DNA from: Phytoactinopolyspora endophytica
Lineage (GTDB): Bacteria; Actinomycetota; Actinomycetes; Jiangellales; Jiangellaceae
DNA length: 20,102 nucleotides
Assembly: GCF_004138495.1 (NCBI RefSeq)
Contig: NZ_ML142861.1
Span: 39,487-59,588, forward strand
Direction: 5' to 3'
How positions within the stretch are numbered: the first letter of the stretch is position 1; each line of letters starts with the position of its first letter. This document shows, piece by piece, positions 1-9,197 of the stretch. Both the position numbers and the translations under genes were made by a program. The notes beneath the pieces are model-generated. The model did not search any database and was not told the origin of the DNA. It saw only the letters and a program-made list of their open reading frames with translations.

Positions 1-1310
1 CGGTCGTCGCGTCCTGGGCGGAGAGCTGACCGCAGCGTCCGGGCCGCGCGTCCGGTGAGAATCGCCAGCCCTGTTCCAGCGGCTCCAAGGACCGCCCCCG
101 CCGCGAGTCCGACACCACGCGCCTGCCGTGCGGACGGGCTCACTACCACCGCCGGGCCACGTGCCCCGCGCGCGGGACGAGCGCCCTCGTCGCGGGCACC
201 TTCGCGAGCGGCATCACGTCGACGACCGGCGTCGTCGCGACCAGCGTCACCTCGACGGCCGGCGTCTTGGCGACGGCCGTCGGCGCCTGGCCGGGCCGCA
301 TCCGCTCCTGCTTCACCGGCGCCGCCCTGACGAGTGAAACTGGCTGTCACCCGCTCGCGCTCAGCAGGACCGACGGTCGAGCTTCCGCCCTTGGCCATCT
401 CCGCGTGTTCCGCCAGGATCCGTTCCCGCTCCTCCGCGTCGAGATGGTCGATGGCGCTCTCCGCCGTCACCGCGGCAAGCACCATGAGCAGCCTGGTGAC
501 GATGTAGATCCAGCCGATCACGATCAGCGGCGTGGCGAACGCCCCGTACGACTCGCTCCCCGGTCCCGCGACGTACTCCACCAGGAACGTCTTCAGGATC
601 TCGAAGACGACGGCGCCGATCAGGGCGGTCACGGCCTGTTCGCGCGGCGGTACCAGGATCCTCGGCAGCCCGGCCAGCAAGTAGGCGAACAGCAACGTGT
701 TGACGCCCACCGACAGGATCCAACTGATGGACTGCAGGGTAGCCGCCGCGCCGCTTCCCCCGAAGTCCAGCCAGTCAAGCAGGTCGGCGGCCATGCGGCG
801 GACGATGACGCTGGTCCCCCAGGACAGCGCGAGAAGCATGCCGAGACCGAGCAACGACGCGGCGTCGAGCAGTTTCCGGGTCACGATGTTCCCCGGCTGG
901 TCGTCCATCCCCCACATGGAGCGCACAGCAGCCCGCATCGCATCGACCCACCGCAGACCCGCGTACATCAGCAGGACGGCGCCCACAGCACCGACGGCGC
1001 CGGCATTGCGCCGGAACGCGGCGACGTTCAGACCCATCTCCGGGAAGTTGTCGTCGACCAGATTCTGCACGGTCTCGACACCCGAGCTTCCAGCCACCGC
1101 GCTTGCGATCGCGGCGGACAGGGCCAGCAGCGGAAACAGGGAGCTGAACCCGTAGAAGCTCGCGGCGCCGGCCAGCCGGTCCCCGCGGAGGTCGCCGTAG
1201 CGATTCCAGGCCCGGACCGGGAGGGTGGGCTGCAGCCGTCTCCATAGCGCTTGAGCGCGGGCGATGACGGACTTGACGCCAGCGACACCCGTTCGGATCC
1301 AGGCGATCAA
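1..1310 (-). CDS. YihY/virulence factor BrkB family inner-membrane protein, 3' end cut by the window edge
   Basis: At least 436 codons are present and the frame is still open at base 1. The core reads as a YihY/BrkB protein: an amphipathic N-terminus with RYGDLRGDRLAGAASFYGFS, then about six hydrophobic segments, including AGAVGAVGAVLLMYAGLRWV and GAFATPLIVIGWIYIVTRLL. Members are multi-pass cytoplasmic-membrane proteins of unsettled function; the old RNase BN name for this family is not accepted. A cytosolic charged tail follows, with imperfect GRRxDA hexapeptide repeats (bases 210-278), and then another hydrophobic stretch (GVGLAAGAVLGAAGTGLAIL). The chosen start is TTG at 1310, whose TTGA overlaps the stop of the upstream 2H phosphoesterase gene, with a GAAGGGG ribosome site 8 bases before it. 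It is therefore the third gene of the trpS operon. Family assignment is firm; start and C-terminus are less sure. Confidence 0.85.
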   Translation of the reverse strand, partial: MIAWIRTGVAGVKSVIARAQALWRRLQPTLPVRAWNRYGDLRGDRLAGAASFYGFSSLFPLLALSAAIASAVAGSSGVETVQNLVDDNFPEMGLNVAAFRRNAGAVGAVGAVLLMYAGLRWVDAMRAAVRSMWGMDDQPGNIVTRKLLDAASLLGLGMLLALSWGTSVIVRRMAADLLDWLDFGGSGAAATLQSISWILSVGVNTLLFAYLLAGLPRILVPPREQAVTALIGAVVFEILKTFLVEYVAGPGSESYGAFATPLIVIGWIYIVTRLLMVLAAVTAESAIDHLDAEERERILAEHAEMAKGGSSTVGPAERERVTASFTRQGGAGEAGADAARPGADGRRQDAGRRGDAGRDDAGRRRDAAREGARDEGARPARGARGPAVVVSPSARQARGVGLAAGAVLGAAGTGLAILTGRAARTLRSALRPGRDD

Positions 1311-1954
1311 CGCGACTGCCCCTTCGGCGGGGCCGTGTCACCGCCTGTCAGGCGCTGAACGGCCTTCAGCCGCGACTCTCCGCCGCGGCGTACTGCGGCC
1401 ACCTCCCCTTCGGCGGTCAGGTTGAAGTCGCGTTCGCGCCGCCAGTAACCGTCCTCGCCGTGCTCGTACAGGCTGAACGCGTGCACGTCGAATACGGCCT
1501 CGTAGCCGGCGAGCGTCTTGAAGGCGGTCGTCATCGCCTCCTCCGGGAGATAGTGCGCCACCGTCACGTGCGGGTGGTACGGGAATGAGAGCTCGAGCGC
1601 CAGCGGCCCGGTACGGATCGACATCGACAGCCGTTCACACGCCGAGATCCCTTCGGACAGCGCAACGAACACCACTGGCGACACCGGCATGAAGGTCGCT
1701 GTTCCTCGCAGGCGCACCCGGAACGGCGGGAAGCTCGCACCTACCTGTTCAAGGTGATCTCGGACCTCGGCGTACTGCCCGCCCTCCCCATCCTTGACCT
1801 CCGTTGGCGGTATCAAGGTGATATGTGAAGGGATGGCGTCGGCGAGCGGGTCGCCGAACGAGCGGCGCCAGTCCTGCAGCTCGCTGCCGTATGGCTCGGG
1901 CACCGGCACGGCGACGCCGATGGTGCGGCTATGGTCATCCCCTTGTGGCGTCAC
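1307..1954 (-). CDS. 2H phosphoesterase, 2'-5' RNA ligase family
   Basis: This 215-residue protein carries the two HxT motifs that define the 2H superfamily: H44-I-T46 (SHITLIPP) and H129-V-T131 (YHPHVTVAHY), about 85 residues apart as usual. 2H enzymes open or close 2',3'-cyclic or 2'-5' phosphodiester bonds in RNA or nucleotides; the physiological substrate cannot be read from the sequence. The tail after residue 190 is basic. It starts with GTG 7 bases after the trpS stop, with GAGAAGG very close upstream, so translation may be coupled to trpS. Its stop overlaps the YihY start. Sitting between a tRNA synthetase gene and a membrane protein gene makes an RNA-related role plausible but unproven. 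Confidence 0.85.
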   Translation of the reverse strand: MTPQGDDHSRTIGVAVPVPEPYGSELQDWRRSFGDPLADAIPSHITLIPPTEVKDGEGGQYAEVRDHLEQVGASFPPFRVRLRGTATFMPVSPVVFVALSEGISACERLSMSIRTGPLALELSFPYHPHVTVAHYLPEEAMTTAFKTLAGYEAVFDVHAFSLYEHGEDGYWRRERDFNLTAEGEVAAVRRGGESRLKAVQRLTGGDTAPPKGQSR

Positions 1955-1961
1955 TACCTTC

Positions 1962-3050
<1,089 letters not shown>

Positions 3051-3148
3051 TCACGGTACCGGCACCCCACTCCTCCCACGTGTCGGCGTCCCGGGGCGTG
3101 GCAAGCTTGCTCGGAGAAGCGTCAGTGCGTCGTGTCGAAGGAGTCCCC

Positions 3149-4951
3149 ATGCCAGAGCATCCACGTGCGGGCCAACCGGCCGAGCCGGCCGACCTCGTCG
3201 ACATCGCGCGCCTGGTCACGGCCTATTACACGCAGCATCCCGACGCCACTGAAGCGGCCCAGCAGGTCGCCTTCGGGACCTCCGGCCACCGCGGTTCCGC
3301 GTTCAACACGGCTTTCAACGATGACCACATCGCCGCCACATCGCAGGCGATCTGCGACTACCGGCGAGAGAACGGCATCGACGGCCCGCTTTTCCTCGGC
3401 AAGGACACGCACGCCCTGTCCGAGCCGGCCTGGGCGACGGCCGTCGAGGTCTTCGCGGCCAACGGCGTGCTGCTGCTCGTGGACGCAGCCGACCGGTACA
3501 CGCCCACCCCGGCTGTCTCGCACGCCATCCTGCGGCACAACTCCGGCGCCGGTGGCGCGGTCAGCGCCTCGATGGTGGCCGCCGCGAGCGCCGCCGGAGT
3601 TCCGGTCGCCGCAGGTCAGGGTGCGACGCATTACGCCGACGGCGTCGTGGTCACCCCGTCGCACAATCCGCCGGGAGACGGCGGCTTCAAGTACAACCCG
3701 CCGGACGGCGGCCCCGCCGGCTCGGACATCACCGGCTGGATCCAGTCCGCCGCGAACCGTTATATCGAGGCCGGCCTGGACGGCGTCCAGCGGATTCCGC
3801 TGGCCCGCGCGCTCGGCGCCGACACGACCTCCACCTACGACTTCCTCGGTCACTACGTCGACGACCTCCCTGCTGTCGTGGACATCGAGGCGATCCGATC
3901 CTCCGGTGTGCGGATCGGGGCCGACCCGCTGGGCGGCGCCTCGGTGGACTACTGGGGCGCCATCGCCGAGCGGCACCGGCTGGACTTGACCGTCGTCAAT
4001 CCGCTCACCGACCCGACCTGGCGCTTCATGACGCTGGACTGGGACGGGAAGATCCGGATGGACTGCTCGTCGCCGTCGGCGATGGCGTCGCTGATCGGCC
4101 GCATGCGTCGTGACGACGACGCGTCCCCCACCGCCCACGTGCAGGGCGGCGCGGCACGCGGTGTCGCCGCACACGGTGTCGAGGCGCACGGCGCACCGTT
4201 CGACGTCGCCACCGGCAACGATGCCGATTCCGACCGGCACGGGATCGTCACCCCGGATCACGGCCTGATGAATCCGAACCATTTCCTGGCCGTCGCCATC
4301 GGATACCTCTTCGATCGCCGGGACGGCTGGCCAGCGGGCGCCGGCGTGGGCAAGACCCTCGTGAGCTCATCCATGATCGACCGGGTCGCGGCGTCGCTGG
4401 GCCGGCCTCTGGTGGAAGTCCCGGTCGGATTCAAATGGTTCGTACCAGGACTGCTGGATGGTTCGGTCGGATTCGGCGGCGAGGAGTCCGCGGGTGCGTC
4501 GTTCCTGCGGCGGGACGGCGGTACATGGAGCACCGACAAGGACGGGATCATTGCCTGCCTGCTCGCCGCCGAGATCATCGCCACCACGGGGAAGACGCCC
4601 AGCCAGCATTACGGCCTGCTGACCGATCGGCATGGCGAGCCGGTGTACGCACGGGTCGATGCACCCGCCTCGCGTGAGCAGAAGGCCGCCTTGTCCGGGC
4701 TCTCCGCCGAGCAGGTCACCGCCACCGAGCTGGCCGGCGAGCCGATCACCGCCAAGCTGACGAGGGCACCCGGCAACGACGCCCCGCTCGGTGGCCTGAA
4801 GGTGGTGACCGAGTCCGGTTGGTTCGCCGCTCGTCCGTCCGGGACTGAGGACGTGTACAAGATTTACGCCGAGAGCTTCCGAGGCGAAGACCACCTGGCG
4901 CAGATCCAGACCGAAGCCCGCGCCGTCGTCGATTCCGTCCTGGACGGCTGA
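3149..4951 (+). CDS. pgm: Phosphoglucomutase, alpha-D-glucose phosphate-specific
   Basis: Interconverts glucose-1-phosphate and glucose-6-phosphate through a phosphoserine, linking the Leloir pathway next door to glycolysis. All four active-site loops are visible: TPSHNP with catalytic Ser171, the metal loop D358-A-D-S-D362-R (in [10 protein letters not shown]), the sugar loop [10 protein letters not shown] (443-452) and the phosphate loop RPSGTED (562-568). The protein is 600 residues, about 55 longer than E. coli Pgm. Against my memory of that protein, the excess is largely two low-complexity insertions: residues about 137-161, Ala/Gly-rich and just before the catalytic serine, and about 319-350, containing [11 protein letters not shown]. 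The start ATG has GAAGGAG 5 bases upstream; an in-frame start at 3038 was rejected. It precedes the gal operon and is probably transcribed separately. Confidence 0.96.
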   Translation: MPEHPRAGQPAEPADLVDIARLVTAYYTQHPDATEAAQQVAFGTSGHRGSAFNTAFNDDHIAATSQAICDYRRENGIDGPLFLGKDTHALSEPAWATAVEVFAANGVLLLVDAADRYTPTPAVSHAILRHNSGAGGAVSASMVAAASAAGVPVAAGQGATHYADGVVVTPSHNPPGDGGFKYNPPDGGPAGSDITGWIQSAANRYIEAGLDGVQRIPLARALGADTTSTYDFLGHYVDDLPAVVDIEAIRSSGVRIGADPLGGASVDYWGAIAERHRLDLTVVNPLTDPTWRFMTLDWDGKIRMDCSSPSAMASLIGRMRRDDDASPTAHVQGGAARGVAAHGVEAHGAPFDVATGNDADSDRHGIVTPDHGLMNPNHFLAVAIGYLFDRRDGWPAGAGVGKTLVSSSMIDRVAASLGRPLVEVPVGFKWFVPGLLDGSVGFGGEESAGASFLRRDGGTWSTDKDGIIACLLAAEIIATTGKTPSQHYGLLTDRHGEPVYARVDAPASREQKAALSGLSAEQVTATELAGEPITAKLTRAPGNDAPLGGLKVVTESGWFAARPSGTEDVYKIYAESFRGEDHLAQIQTEARAVVDSVLDG

Positions 4952-4967
4952 ACCGACTCTCACCCAC

Positions 4968-4990
4968 GAGCCCCGCCACGCCCAGGGCTC
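4968..4990 (+). terminator. GC hairpin after pgm
   Basis: GAGCCC (4968-4973) pairs with GGGCTC (4985-4990) around an 11-base loop, 16 bases after the pgm stop. There is no T-tract, which is common for actinobacterial terminators, but the stem is only 6 bp. Partial termination between pgm and the gal operon is a plausible reading. Confidence 0.35.
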
Positions 4991-5014
4991 AAGAAGCAGG
5001 CTTGTTCGAACCTG

Positions 5015-5042
5015 TGCGATAATGTGGGTTGTTGAGAGGAGG
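5015..5042 (+). promoter_or_regulatory. Extended -10 promoter and ribosome site of the deoR-galTEK operon
   Basis: TG-C-GATAAT (5015-5023) is an extended -10 element standing out from GC-rich surroundings; no convincing -35 was found. AGGAGG (5037-5042) lies 8 bases before the GTG start at 5051 and decides that start. An 8-bp palindrome GTTCGAAC (5004-5011) lies just upstream of the -10 and could be part of an operator. This is inference from spacing only. Confidence 0.4.
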
Positions 5043-5050
5043 CATGTTCG

Positions 5051-5881
5051 GTGTTGGCGGAAGAACGACGTACCCGGATCATGCGAGAGGTCACACAGAA
5101 CGGCGCGGCCCGCGTGGCGGATCTGGCCGATCTCTTCGACGTCTCCGAGATGACCATCCGGCGTGACCTGGACGCGCTGGCGGAGCGTGGCGCTCTGGAC
5201 AAGGTCCACGGTGGCGCCACCACCCGGGCCCGGATGACCGAAGAACCGGGCTTCGCCGCCAAGTCCGTCCGGCAGCAGGCAGAGAAGGACGCCATTGCCC
5301 ACGCGGCGATGGACCTGGTCTCGCCAGGTTCGTCGGTCGCGATCTCGGCGGGCACCACGACCTGGACATTCGCTCGTGCGCTCGCCGGAGCGCCCAACCT
5401 CACCGTGGTCACCAACTCGATACAGATCGCCGACGTGTTCCACGCCACGCCCGCCCCGGACACCTCGGTCGTGCTGACCGGCGGCGTCCGTACCCCGTCG
5501 GACGCGCTCGTAGGTCCGGTCGCCGTCGCCGCACTCAGCCAGCTCCATGTGGATGTCGTCTTCCTCGGTGTCCACGGCATCGATCCTGGCGCCGGCTTCA
5601 CAACTCCGAACATCCTCGAAGCGGAGACCGACCGCGCCATGGTCGCCGCGGCGCGACGCCTCGTCGTGCTCGCCGACCACACGAAATGGCGGACCATCGG
5701 CCTGAGCACCATCGCCCACCTCGACAGGGCGGACACCCTCATTACCGACGACGCCCTCCCCGGCGAGGCCCGAGAGGCTCTGCGCGGACACATCGACGAC
5801 ATCGTCTTCGCGCCGGTCAGCGGCCGAGCTCGTCACACTGAGCCGAACAACATCGAACACGCCAGCAAGGGAGCCTTGTGA
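5051..5881 (+). CDS. DeoR/GlpR-family transcriptional regulator, probable gal operon repressor
   Basis: A 276-residue DeoR-family protein. The N-terminal winged helix-turn-helix covers residues about 6-57, with the family signature VSEMTIRRDLDALAERG (31-47) and the wing KVHGGA (51-56). The C-terminal DeoR sensor domain shows the sugar-phosphate pocket SAGTTTWTFARAL (99-111), GVHGIDPGAGFTTPN, and the closing LADHTKW motif. Such proteins usually repress sugar operons and release DNA when a phosphorylated sugar binds. It is the first gene of the operon and its stop overlaps the galT start by 4 bases (GTGA), so I infer it senses galactose-1-phosphate or a related intermediate and controls its own operon. 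The ligand is not shown by the sequence. Confidence 0.92.
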   Translation: MLAEERRTRIMREVTQNGAARVADLADLFDVSEMTIRRDLDALAERGALDKVHGGATTRARMTEEPGFAAKSVRQQAEKDAIAHAAMDLVSPGSSVAISAGTTTWTFARALAGAPNLTVVTNSIQIADVFHATPAPDTSVVLTGGVRTPSDALVGPVAVAALSQLHVDVVFLGVHGIDPGAGFTTPNILEAETDRAMVAAARRLVVLADHTKWRTIGLSTIAHLDRADTLITDDALPGEAREALRGHIDDIVFAPVSGRARHTEPNNIEHASKGAL

Positions 5882-6960
5882 AACGCACCCAGGCCAGACT
5901 CGCGGACGGCCGCGAGATCATCTACTTCGACCTCGACGACGACGCTGTCCGCGATCTCGACGATCCACGCGATCTGCCACCGGTCAGCACCGCGTCGCAG
6001 ATACGCCACGACCCCTTGCTTGACGAGTGGGTGGCGATGGCCTCGCACCGGCAGACCCGGACCTTCCTGCCGCCTGCCGACCTCTGTCCGCTCTGCCCAT
6101 CGCGCGACGGCAAGCAGACCGAGGTGCCGTCCCCCGACTACGACGTCGTCGTCTTCGAGAACCGCTTCCCGAGCCTGTCGATGGGGGCCGCGGATCCGGA
6201 TCCAGCCGAGCACATCGGTTCCGCCGTCGGCGTCGCTCGCGCCGGTACCGGCCGGTGCGAGGTGGTCTGCTTCAGCAGCGATCACGGTGCGTCGTTCGGC
6301 ACGCTGAGCCAGGAGCGCGCTCGGCTGGTGGTGGACGCCTGGGCCGACCGCACGGCCGAGCTCTGCGCACTGCCCGGCGTCGAGCAGGTGTTCTGCTTCG
6401 AGAACCGCGGCGAGGAGATCGGGGTCACACTCTCCCATCCGCACGGGCAGATCTACGCTTACCCGTACGTCACGCCGCGCACATCGCGGATGCTGGAGAC
6501 CGCACGCCGGTACAGCGACACGCACGGGCGGAACCTGTTCGCGGATGTGCTCGCCGAGGAACGCTCCGCGGAGCGGGTCATCGTCAGCTCCGCACACTGG
6601 ACGGCGTTCGTGCCGGCCGCGGCGCGCTGGCCGGTCGAAGTCCATATCTTCCCGCACCGGCAGGTGCCGGACATCCCGTCGCTCACCGACGACGAGCGGG
6701 ACGACTTCGTCGCCGTCTACCTGGACGTACTCCGCCGGTTCGACGCCCTGTACGACGCGCCGCTGCCCTACATCGCGGCGTGGCAGCAGGCACCGGTCCA
6801 CGCCGACCGGGACCTGGCCTACCTGCACCTTCAGGTGTTCTCGGTCAAGCGGGCGGCGGACAAGCTGAAATACCTGGCCGGTTCGGAATCGGCCATGGGG
6901 GCGTTCATCACCGATGTGCTCCCCGAGGATGTCGCCGCGCGGTTGAGGAGGAACGCATGA
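5878..6960 (+). CDS. galT: Galactose-1-phosphate uridylyltransferase
   Basis: Transfers UMP from UDP-glucose to galactose-1-phosphate, the second Leloir step. The 360-residue protein belongs to the HIT superfamily. Zinc-site residues are visible as C70-P-L-C73, H136 (CFSSDHG) and H187; the active-site loop is H187-P-H189-G-Q191, where His189 should be the UMP-carrying nucleophile. The C-terminal half has VHIFPHRQVPDIPSLTDDER and the conserved end HLQVFSVKRAADKLKYLAGS. It starts with GTG overlapping the regulator's stop, with AAGGGAG 4 bases upstream, and its own stop overlaps galE (ATGA). This is the class I GalT type found with galK and galE; no defect is seen. Confidence 0.96.
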   Translation: MKRTQARLADGREIIYFDLDDDAVRDLDDPRDLPPVSTASQIRHDPLLDEWVAMASHRQTRTFLPPADLCPLCPSRDGKQTEVPSPDYDVVVFENRFPSLSMGAADPDPAEHIGSAVGVARAGTGRCEVVCFSSDHGASFGTLSQERARLVVDAWADRTAELCALPGVEQVFCFENRGEEIGVTLSHPHGQIYAYPYVTPRTSRMLETARRYSDTHGRNLFADVLAEERSAERVIVSSAHWTAFVPAAARWPVEVHIFPHRQVPDIPSLTDDERDDFVAVYLDVLRRFDALYDAPLPYIAAWQQAPVHADRDLAYLHLQVFSVKRAADKLKYLAGSESAMGAFITDVLPEDVAARLRRNA

Positions 6961-7925
6961 AGGTTCTGGTCACCGGCGGGGCCGGATACATCGGCTCCGT
7001 CGTCGGCGCCCAGCTCGTGCAGGCGGGGCACGACGTCGTCGTCCTGGACAACCTGTCCACCGGCCATGCCGACGCCGTGCCCGACGGCGCGGCGTTCGTC
7101 GAGGGCGACATCAACGACGCGGCCCAGGTTCTCGACTCGTCATTCGACGCCGTCCTGCATTTCGCGGCGAAGTCGCTGGTGGCCGAGTCCGTCGCGAAGC
7201 CTGAGCTGTACTGGTGGAACAACGTCGTCGGCACGCTGCGGCTGCTGGAGGCGATGCGCGTGCACGGTGTGCGCAGGCTGGTCTTCTCGTCGACGGCGGC
7301 CACATACGGCGAGCCGGAGACCACCCCGATCCGCGAGGACGCGCCCGCCGTGCCGATCAACCCGTATGGGCACAGCAAGCTCGCCGTGGACCACGCGCTG
7401 GCGGGTGAAGCGTCCGCGCACGGCCTGGCCGCGGTGAGCCTGCGCTACTTCAACGTCGGTGGCGCCTTCGACCGCTACGGCGAGCGGCACGACCCGGAGA
7501 GCCATCTCATCCCGAACGTGCTCGCGGTGCCTGCCGGCCGGCGGGACGCCATCGACGTCTTCGGCATCGACTACCCCACCCGCGACGGGACAGCGGTGCG
7601 CGACTACCTCCACGTGGAGGACCTCGGCCGGGCACACCTGCTGGCTCTGGACTGGACTGCGCGGGCCGAGACCGCCGGAACCCACCGCGTCTACAACCTC
7701 GGAAGCGGCACCGGGTTCACGGTCCATGAGGTGGTCGACGCGGTGCGCCGGGTCACCGGACATCCGGTTCCCGCACGGGACAAGGAGCGGCGTGCCGGCG
7801 ACCCACCAGCGCTGGTCGCCTCCGCCGACCGCATCGCCGCCGACCTCGGCTGGCAACCAGAACACGACCTCGACCGCATCGTCGCCGACGCCTGGACCTT
7901 CATGAGCAAGGGAGAGAATCCATGA
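6957..7925 (+). CDS. galE: UDP-glucose 4-epimerase
   Basis: Interconverts UDP-galactose and UDP-glucose with bound NAD+, regenerating the UDP-glucose used by GalT. The 322-residue extended SDR protein has the nucleotide-binding GGAGYIGS (7-14), DNLSTGH (31-37), the VFSSTAATYG segment with the active-site Ser/Thr (109-118) and the catalytic Y137-G-H-S-K141. The C-terminal half carries VRDYLHVEDLGRAH and the YNLGSGTGFTVHEV segment typical of bacterial GalE. The start ATG overlaps the galT stop and has GAGGAGG 5 bases upstream. The same frame is open upstream across galT, but that part is not homologous to anything and is non-coding. Its stop overlaps galK. Confidence 0.96.
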   Translation: MKVLVTGGAGYIGSVVGAQLVQAGHDVVVLDNLSTGHADAVPDGAAFVEGDINDAAQVLDSSFDAVLHFAAKSLVAESVAKPELYWWNNVVGTLRLLEAMRVHGVRRLVFSSTAATYGEPETTPIREDAPAVPINPYGHSKLAVDHALAGEASAHGLAAVSLRYFNVGGAFDRYGERHDPESHLIPNVLAVPAGRRDAIDVFGIDYPTRDGTAVRDYLHVEDLGRAHLLALDWTARAETAGTHRVYNLGSGTGFTVHEVVDAVRRVTGHPVPARDKERRAGDPPALVASADRIAADLGWQPEHDLDRIVADAWTFMSKGENP

Positions 7926-9055
7926 CAGACATCGACGCAGTGGGCTCCGCGCCCGGCCGGGTGAACCTGATCGGGGAACACACCGACTACAACGGCGGCT
8001 TCGCCCTTCCGCTGGCGCTTCCGCATCGCGCCACCGCGACGCTGAGGCGCCGCGACGACCGGAACGTGACGGTGCTGTCAGACGGGCGGGAAGCCGTGCC
8101 GGTCGAGTTCGACGTCGAGACGAAGCCTGGTGACGTGGAAGGCTGGGCCGCCTACATCGCCGGCTTGTTCTGGGCGCTGCGCGAGGCCGGGCACGAGGTG
8201 CCGGGTGCCGACATCCGGATCAGCAGCGATGTGCCGAGCGGTGCCGGACTGTCTTCGTCGGCGGCGCTGGAATGCTCGGTGCTGACCGGACTCGACGCGC
8301 TCGCCGGGCTGGGGCTCGATCCGACGACGATGGCGCTGCTCGCGCAGCGGACGGAGAACCACTACGTGGGTGCACCCACGGGTCTGATGGACCAGATGGC
8401 CTCGATGCACGGGCGCGAGGGGCACGTCGTGCTGTTCGACGCGGCAGCCGTCACCGCCGAGCCGATCCCGTGCGACCTCGCGGCCGCCGGGCTGTCACTG
8501 CTGATCGTCAACACGCGGGTGCACCACCAGCACGCGGACGGCGAGTACGGCGAGCGCCGTCGCACCTGCGAGGACGCGGCGCGACGTCTCGGCGTCGAGT
8601 CGCTGCGAGACGTCCAGGACCACGCCGTCGAGCAGGTGCTCGCCCGCCTCGACGACGGATCCGATGCCGGCGCCGGCGATGTGATGCGGCGACGCGTGCG
8701 GCACGTGCTGACGGAGAATCAGCGTGTCGAGGAAACCGTGGAACTGCTGCGCTCGGGCCGCCTGCGGGAGATCGGGCCGCTGCTCACCGCGTCGCATGTC
8801 TCGCTCCGCGACGACTACGAGGTGACGGTTCAAGAGCTCGATGTCGCGGTCGACGCCGCCCTGGAGGCGGGCGCACTCGGTGCCCGGATGACCGGCGGCG
8901 GCTTCGGCGGGTCCATCATCGCGCTGGTGGACGACGGCCAGGCCACCGCCGTCGCCGAAGCCGTGCGCGACGCGTTCGCCGGTAACGGGTTCACCGCCCC
9001 GGACACGTTCGTCGCCGTGCCGTCGGCGGGCGCCGGAGTCGTCTCATCGTCGTAG
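7922..9055 (+). CDS. galK: Galactokinase
   Basis: Phosphorylates galactose to galactose-1-phosphate with ATP, the entry step of the pathway. The 377-residue GHMP kinase shows the galactokinase signature GRVNLIGEHTDYNGG (12-26), the ATP loop DVPSGAGLSSSAALE (103-117), the catalytic Asp157 in GLMDQMASMHG, and the third motif MTGGGFGGS (323-331). It is the last gene of the four-gene overlapped operon; its ATG overlaps the galE stop, with AAGGGAG upstream. No adjacent galactose transporter is present, so uptake must be encoded elsewhere. Confidence 0.96.
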   Translation: MTDIDAVGSAPGRVNLIGEHTDYNGGFALPLALPHRATATLRRRDDRNVTVLSDGREAVPVEFDVETKPGDVEGWAAYIAGLFWALREAGHEVPGADIRISSDVPSGAGLSSSAALECSVLTGLDALAGLGLDPTTMALLAQRTENHYVGAPTGLMDQMASMHGREGHVVLFDAAAVTAEPIPCDLAAAGLSLLIVNTRVHHQHADGEYGERRRTCEDAARRLGVESLRDVQDHAVEQVLARLDDGSDAGAGDVMRRRVRHVLTENQRVEETVELLRSGRLREIGPLLTASHVSLRDDYEVTVQELDVAVDAALEAGALGARMTGGGFGGSIIALVDDGQATAVAEAVRDAFAGNGFTAPDTFVAVPSAGAGVVSSS

Positions 9056-9066
9056 GCCCGAAACGG

Positions 9067-9140
9067 CCTGCCTCCTGGCCTGATGTTTCGCTTGAGCTAT
9101 TGGGAAGCGGCATAAGCGCAACTACAGGCCAGGAGGTAGG
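9067..9140. repeat. Long inverted repeat (16-bp arms) between galK and the antitoxin gene
   Basis: CCTGCCTCCTGGCCTG (9067-9082) pairs with CAGGCCAGGAGGTAGG (9125-9140): 15 Watson-Crick pairs and one G-U, closing a 42-base loop. The loop can form its own 5-bp hairpin (CGCTT 9089-9093 with AAGCG 9105-9109). It lies between convergent genes. It could be a bidirectional terminator, a structured 3' UTR, or a small decayed mobile element; no T-tract is present. Confidence 0.6.
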
Positions 9141-9169
9141 GTCGGTTCCCGCTATCGACGAATAGAATG

Positions 9170-9194
9170 GCAGCCGCACCCGGAGCCCGGCTGC
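9170..9194 (-). terminator. GC hairpin just after the antitoxin gene
   Basis: GCAGCCG (9170-9176) pairs with CGGCTGC (9188-9194), a 7-bp stem with an 11-base loop, immediately downstream of the minus-strand antitoxin stop. It lacks a T-tract. The position fits a terminator for the toxin-antitoxin transcript, possibly serving galK from the other side. Confidence 0.4.
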
Positions 9195-9197
9195 GGC

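Noticed and set aside
267..1247. Long open frame on the plus strand opposite the YihY gene
   Set aside because: The product is Gln/His/Arg-rich with no recognisable motif, while the minus strand here encodes an unmistakable YihY membrane protein.
5004..5023. GTTCGAAC palindrome as a LexA/SOS box before the DeoR gene
   Set aside because: Only one half matches the actinobacterial SOS consensus TCGAAC-N4-GTTCGA; the second half is missing.
3122..6828. Several long minus-strand open frames opposite pgm, the DeoR gene and galT
   Set aside because: They are antisense products of GC-rich coding sequence; the plus strand has full catalytic motifs in each case.
6027..6956. In-frame N-terminal extension of galE across galT
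   Set aside because: The extension is Arg/Ala-rich without homology. GalE starts naturally at the ATG at 6957, which has its own ribosome site.
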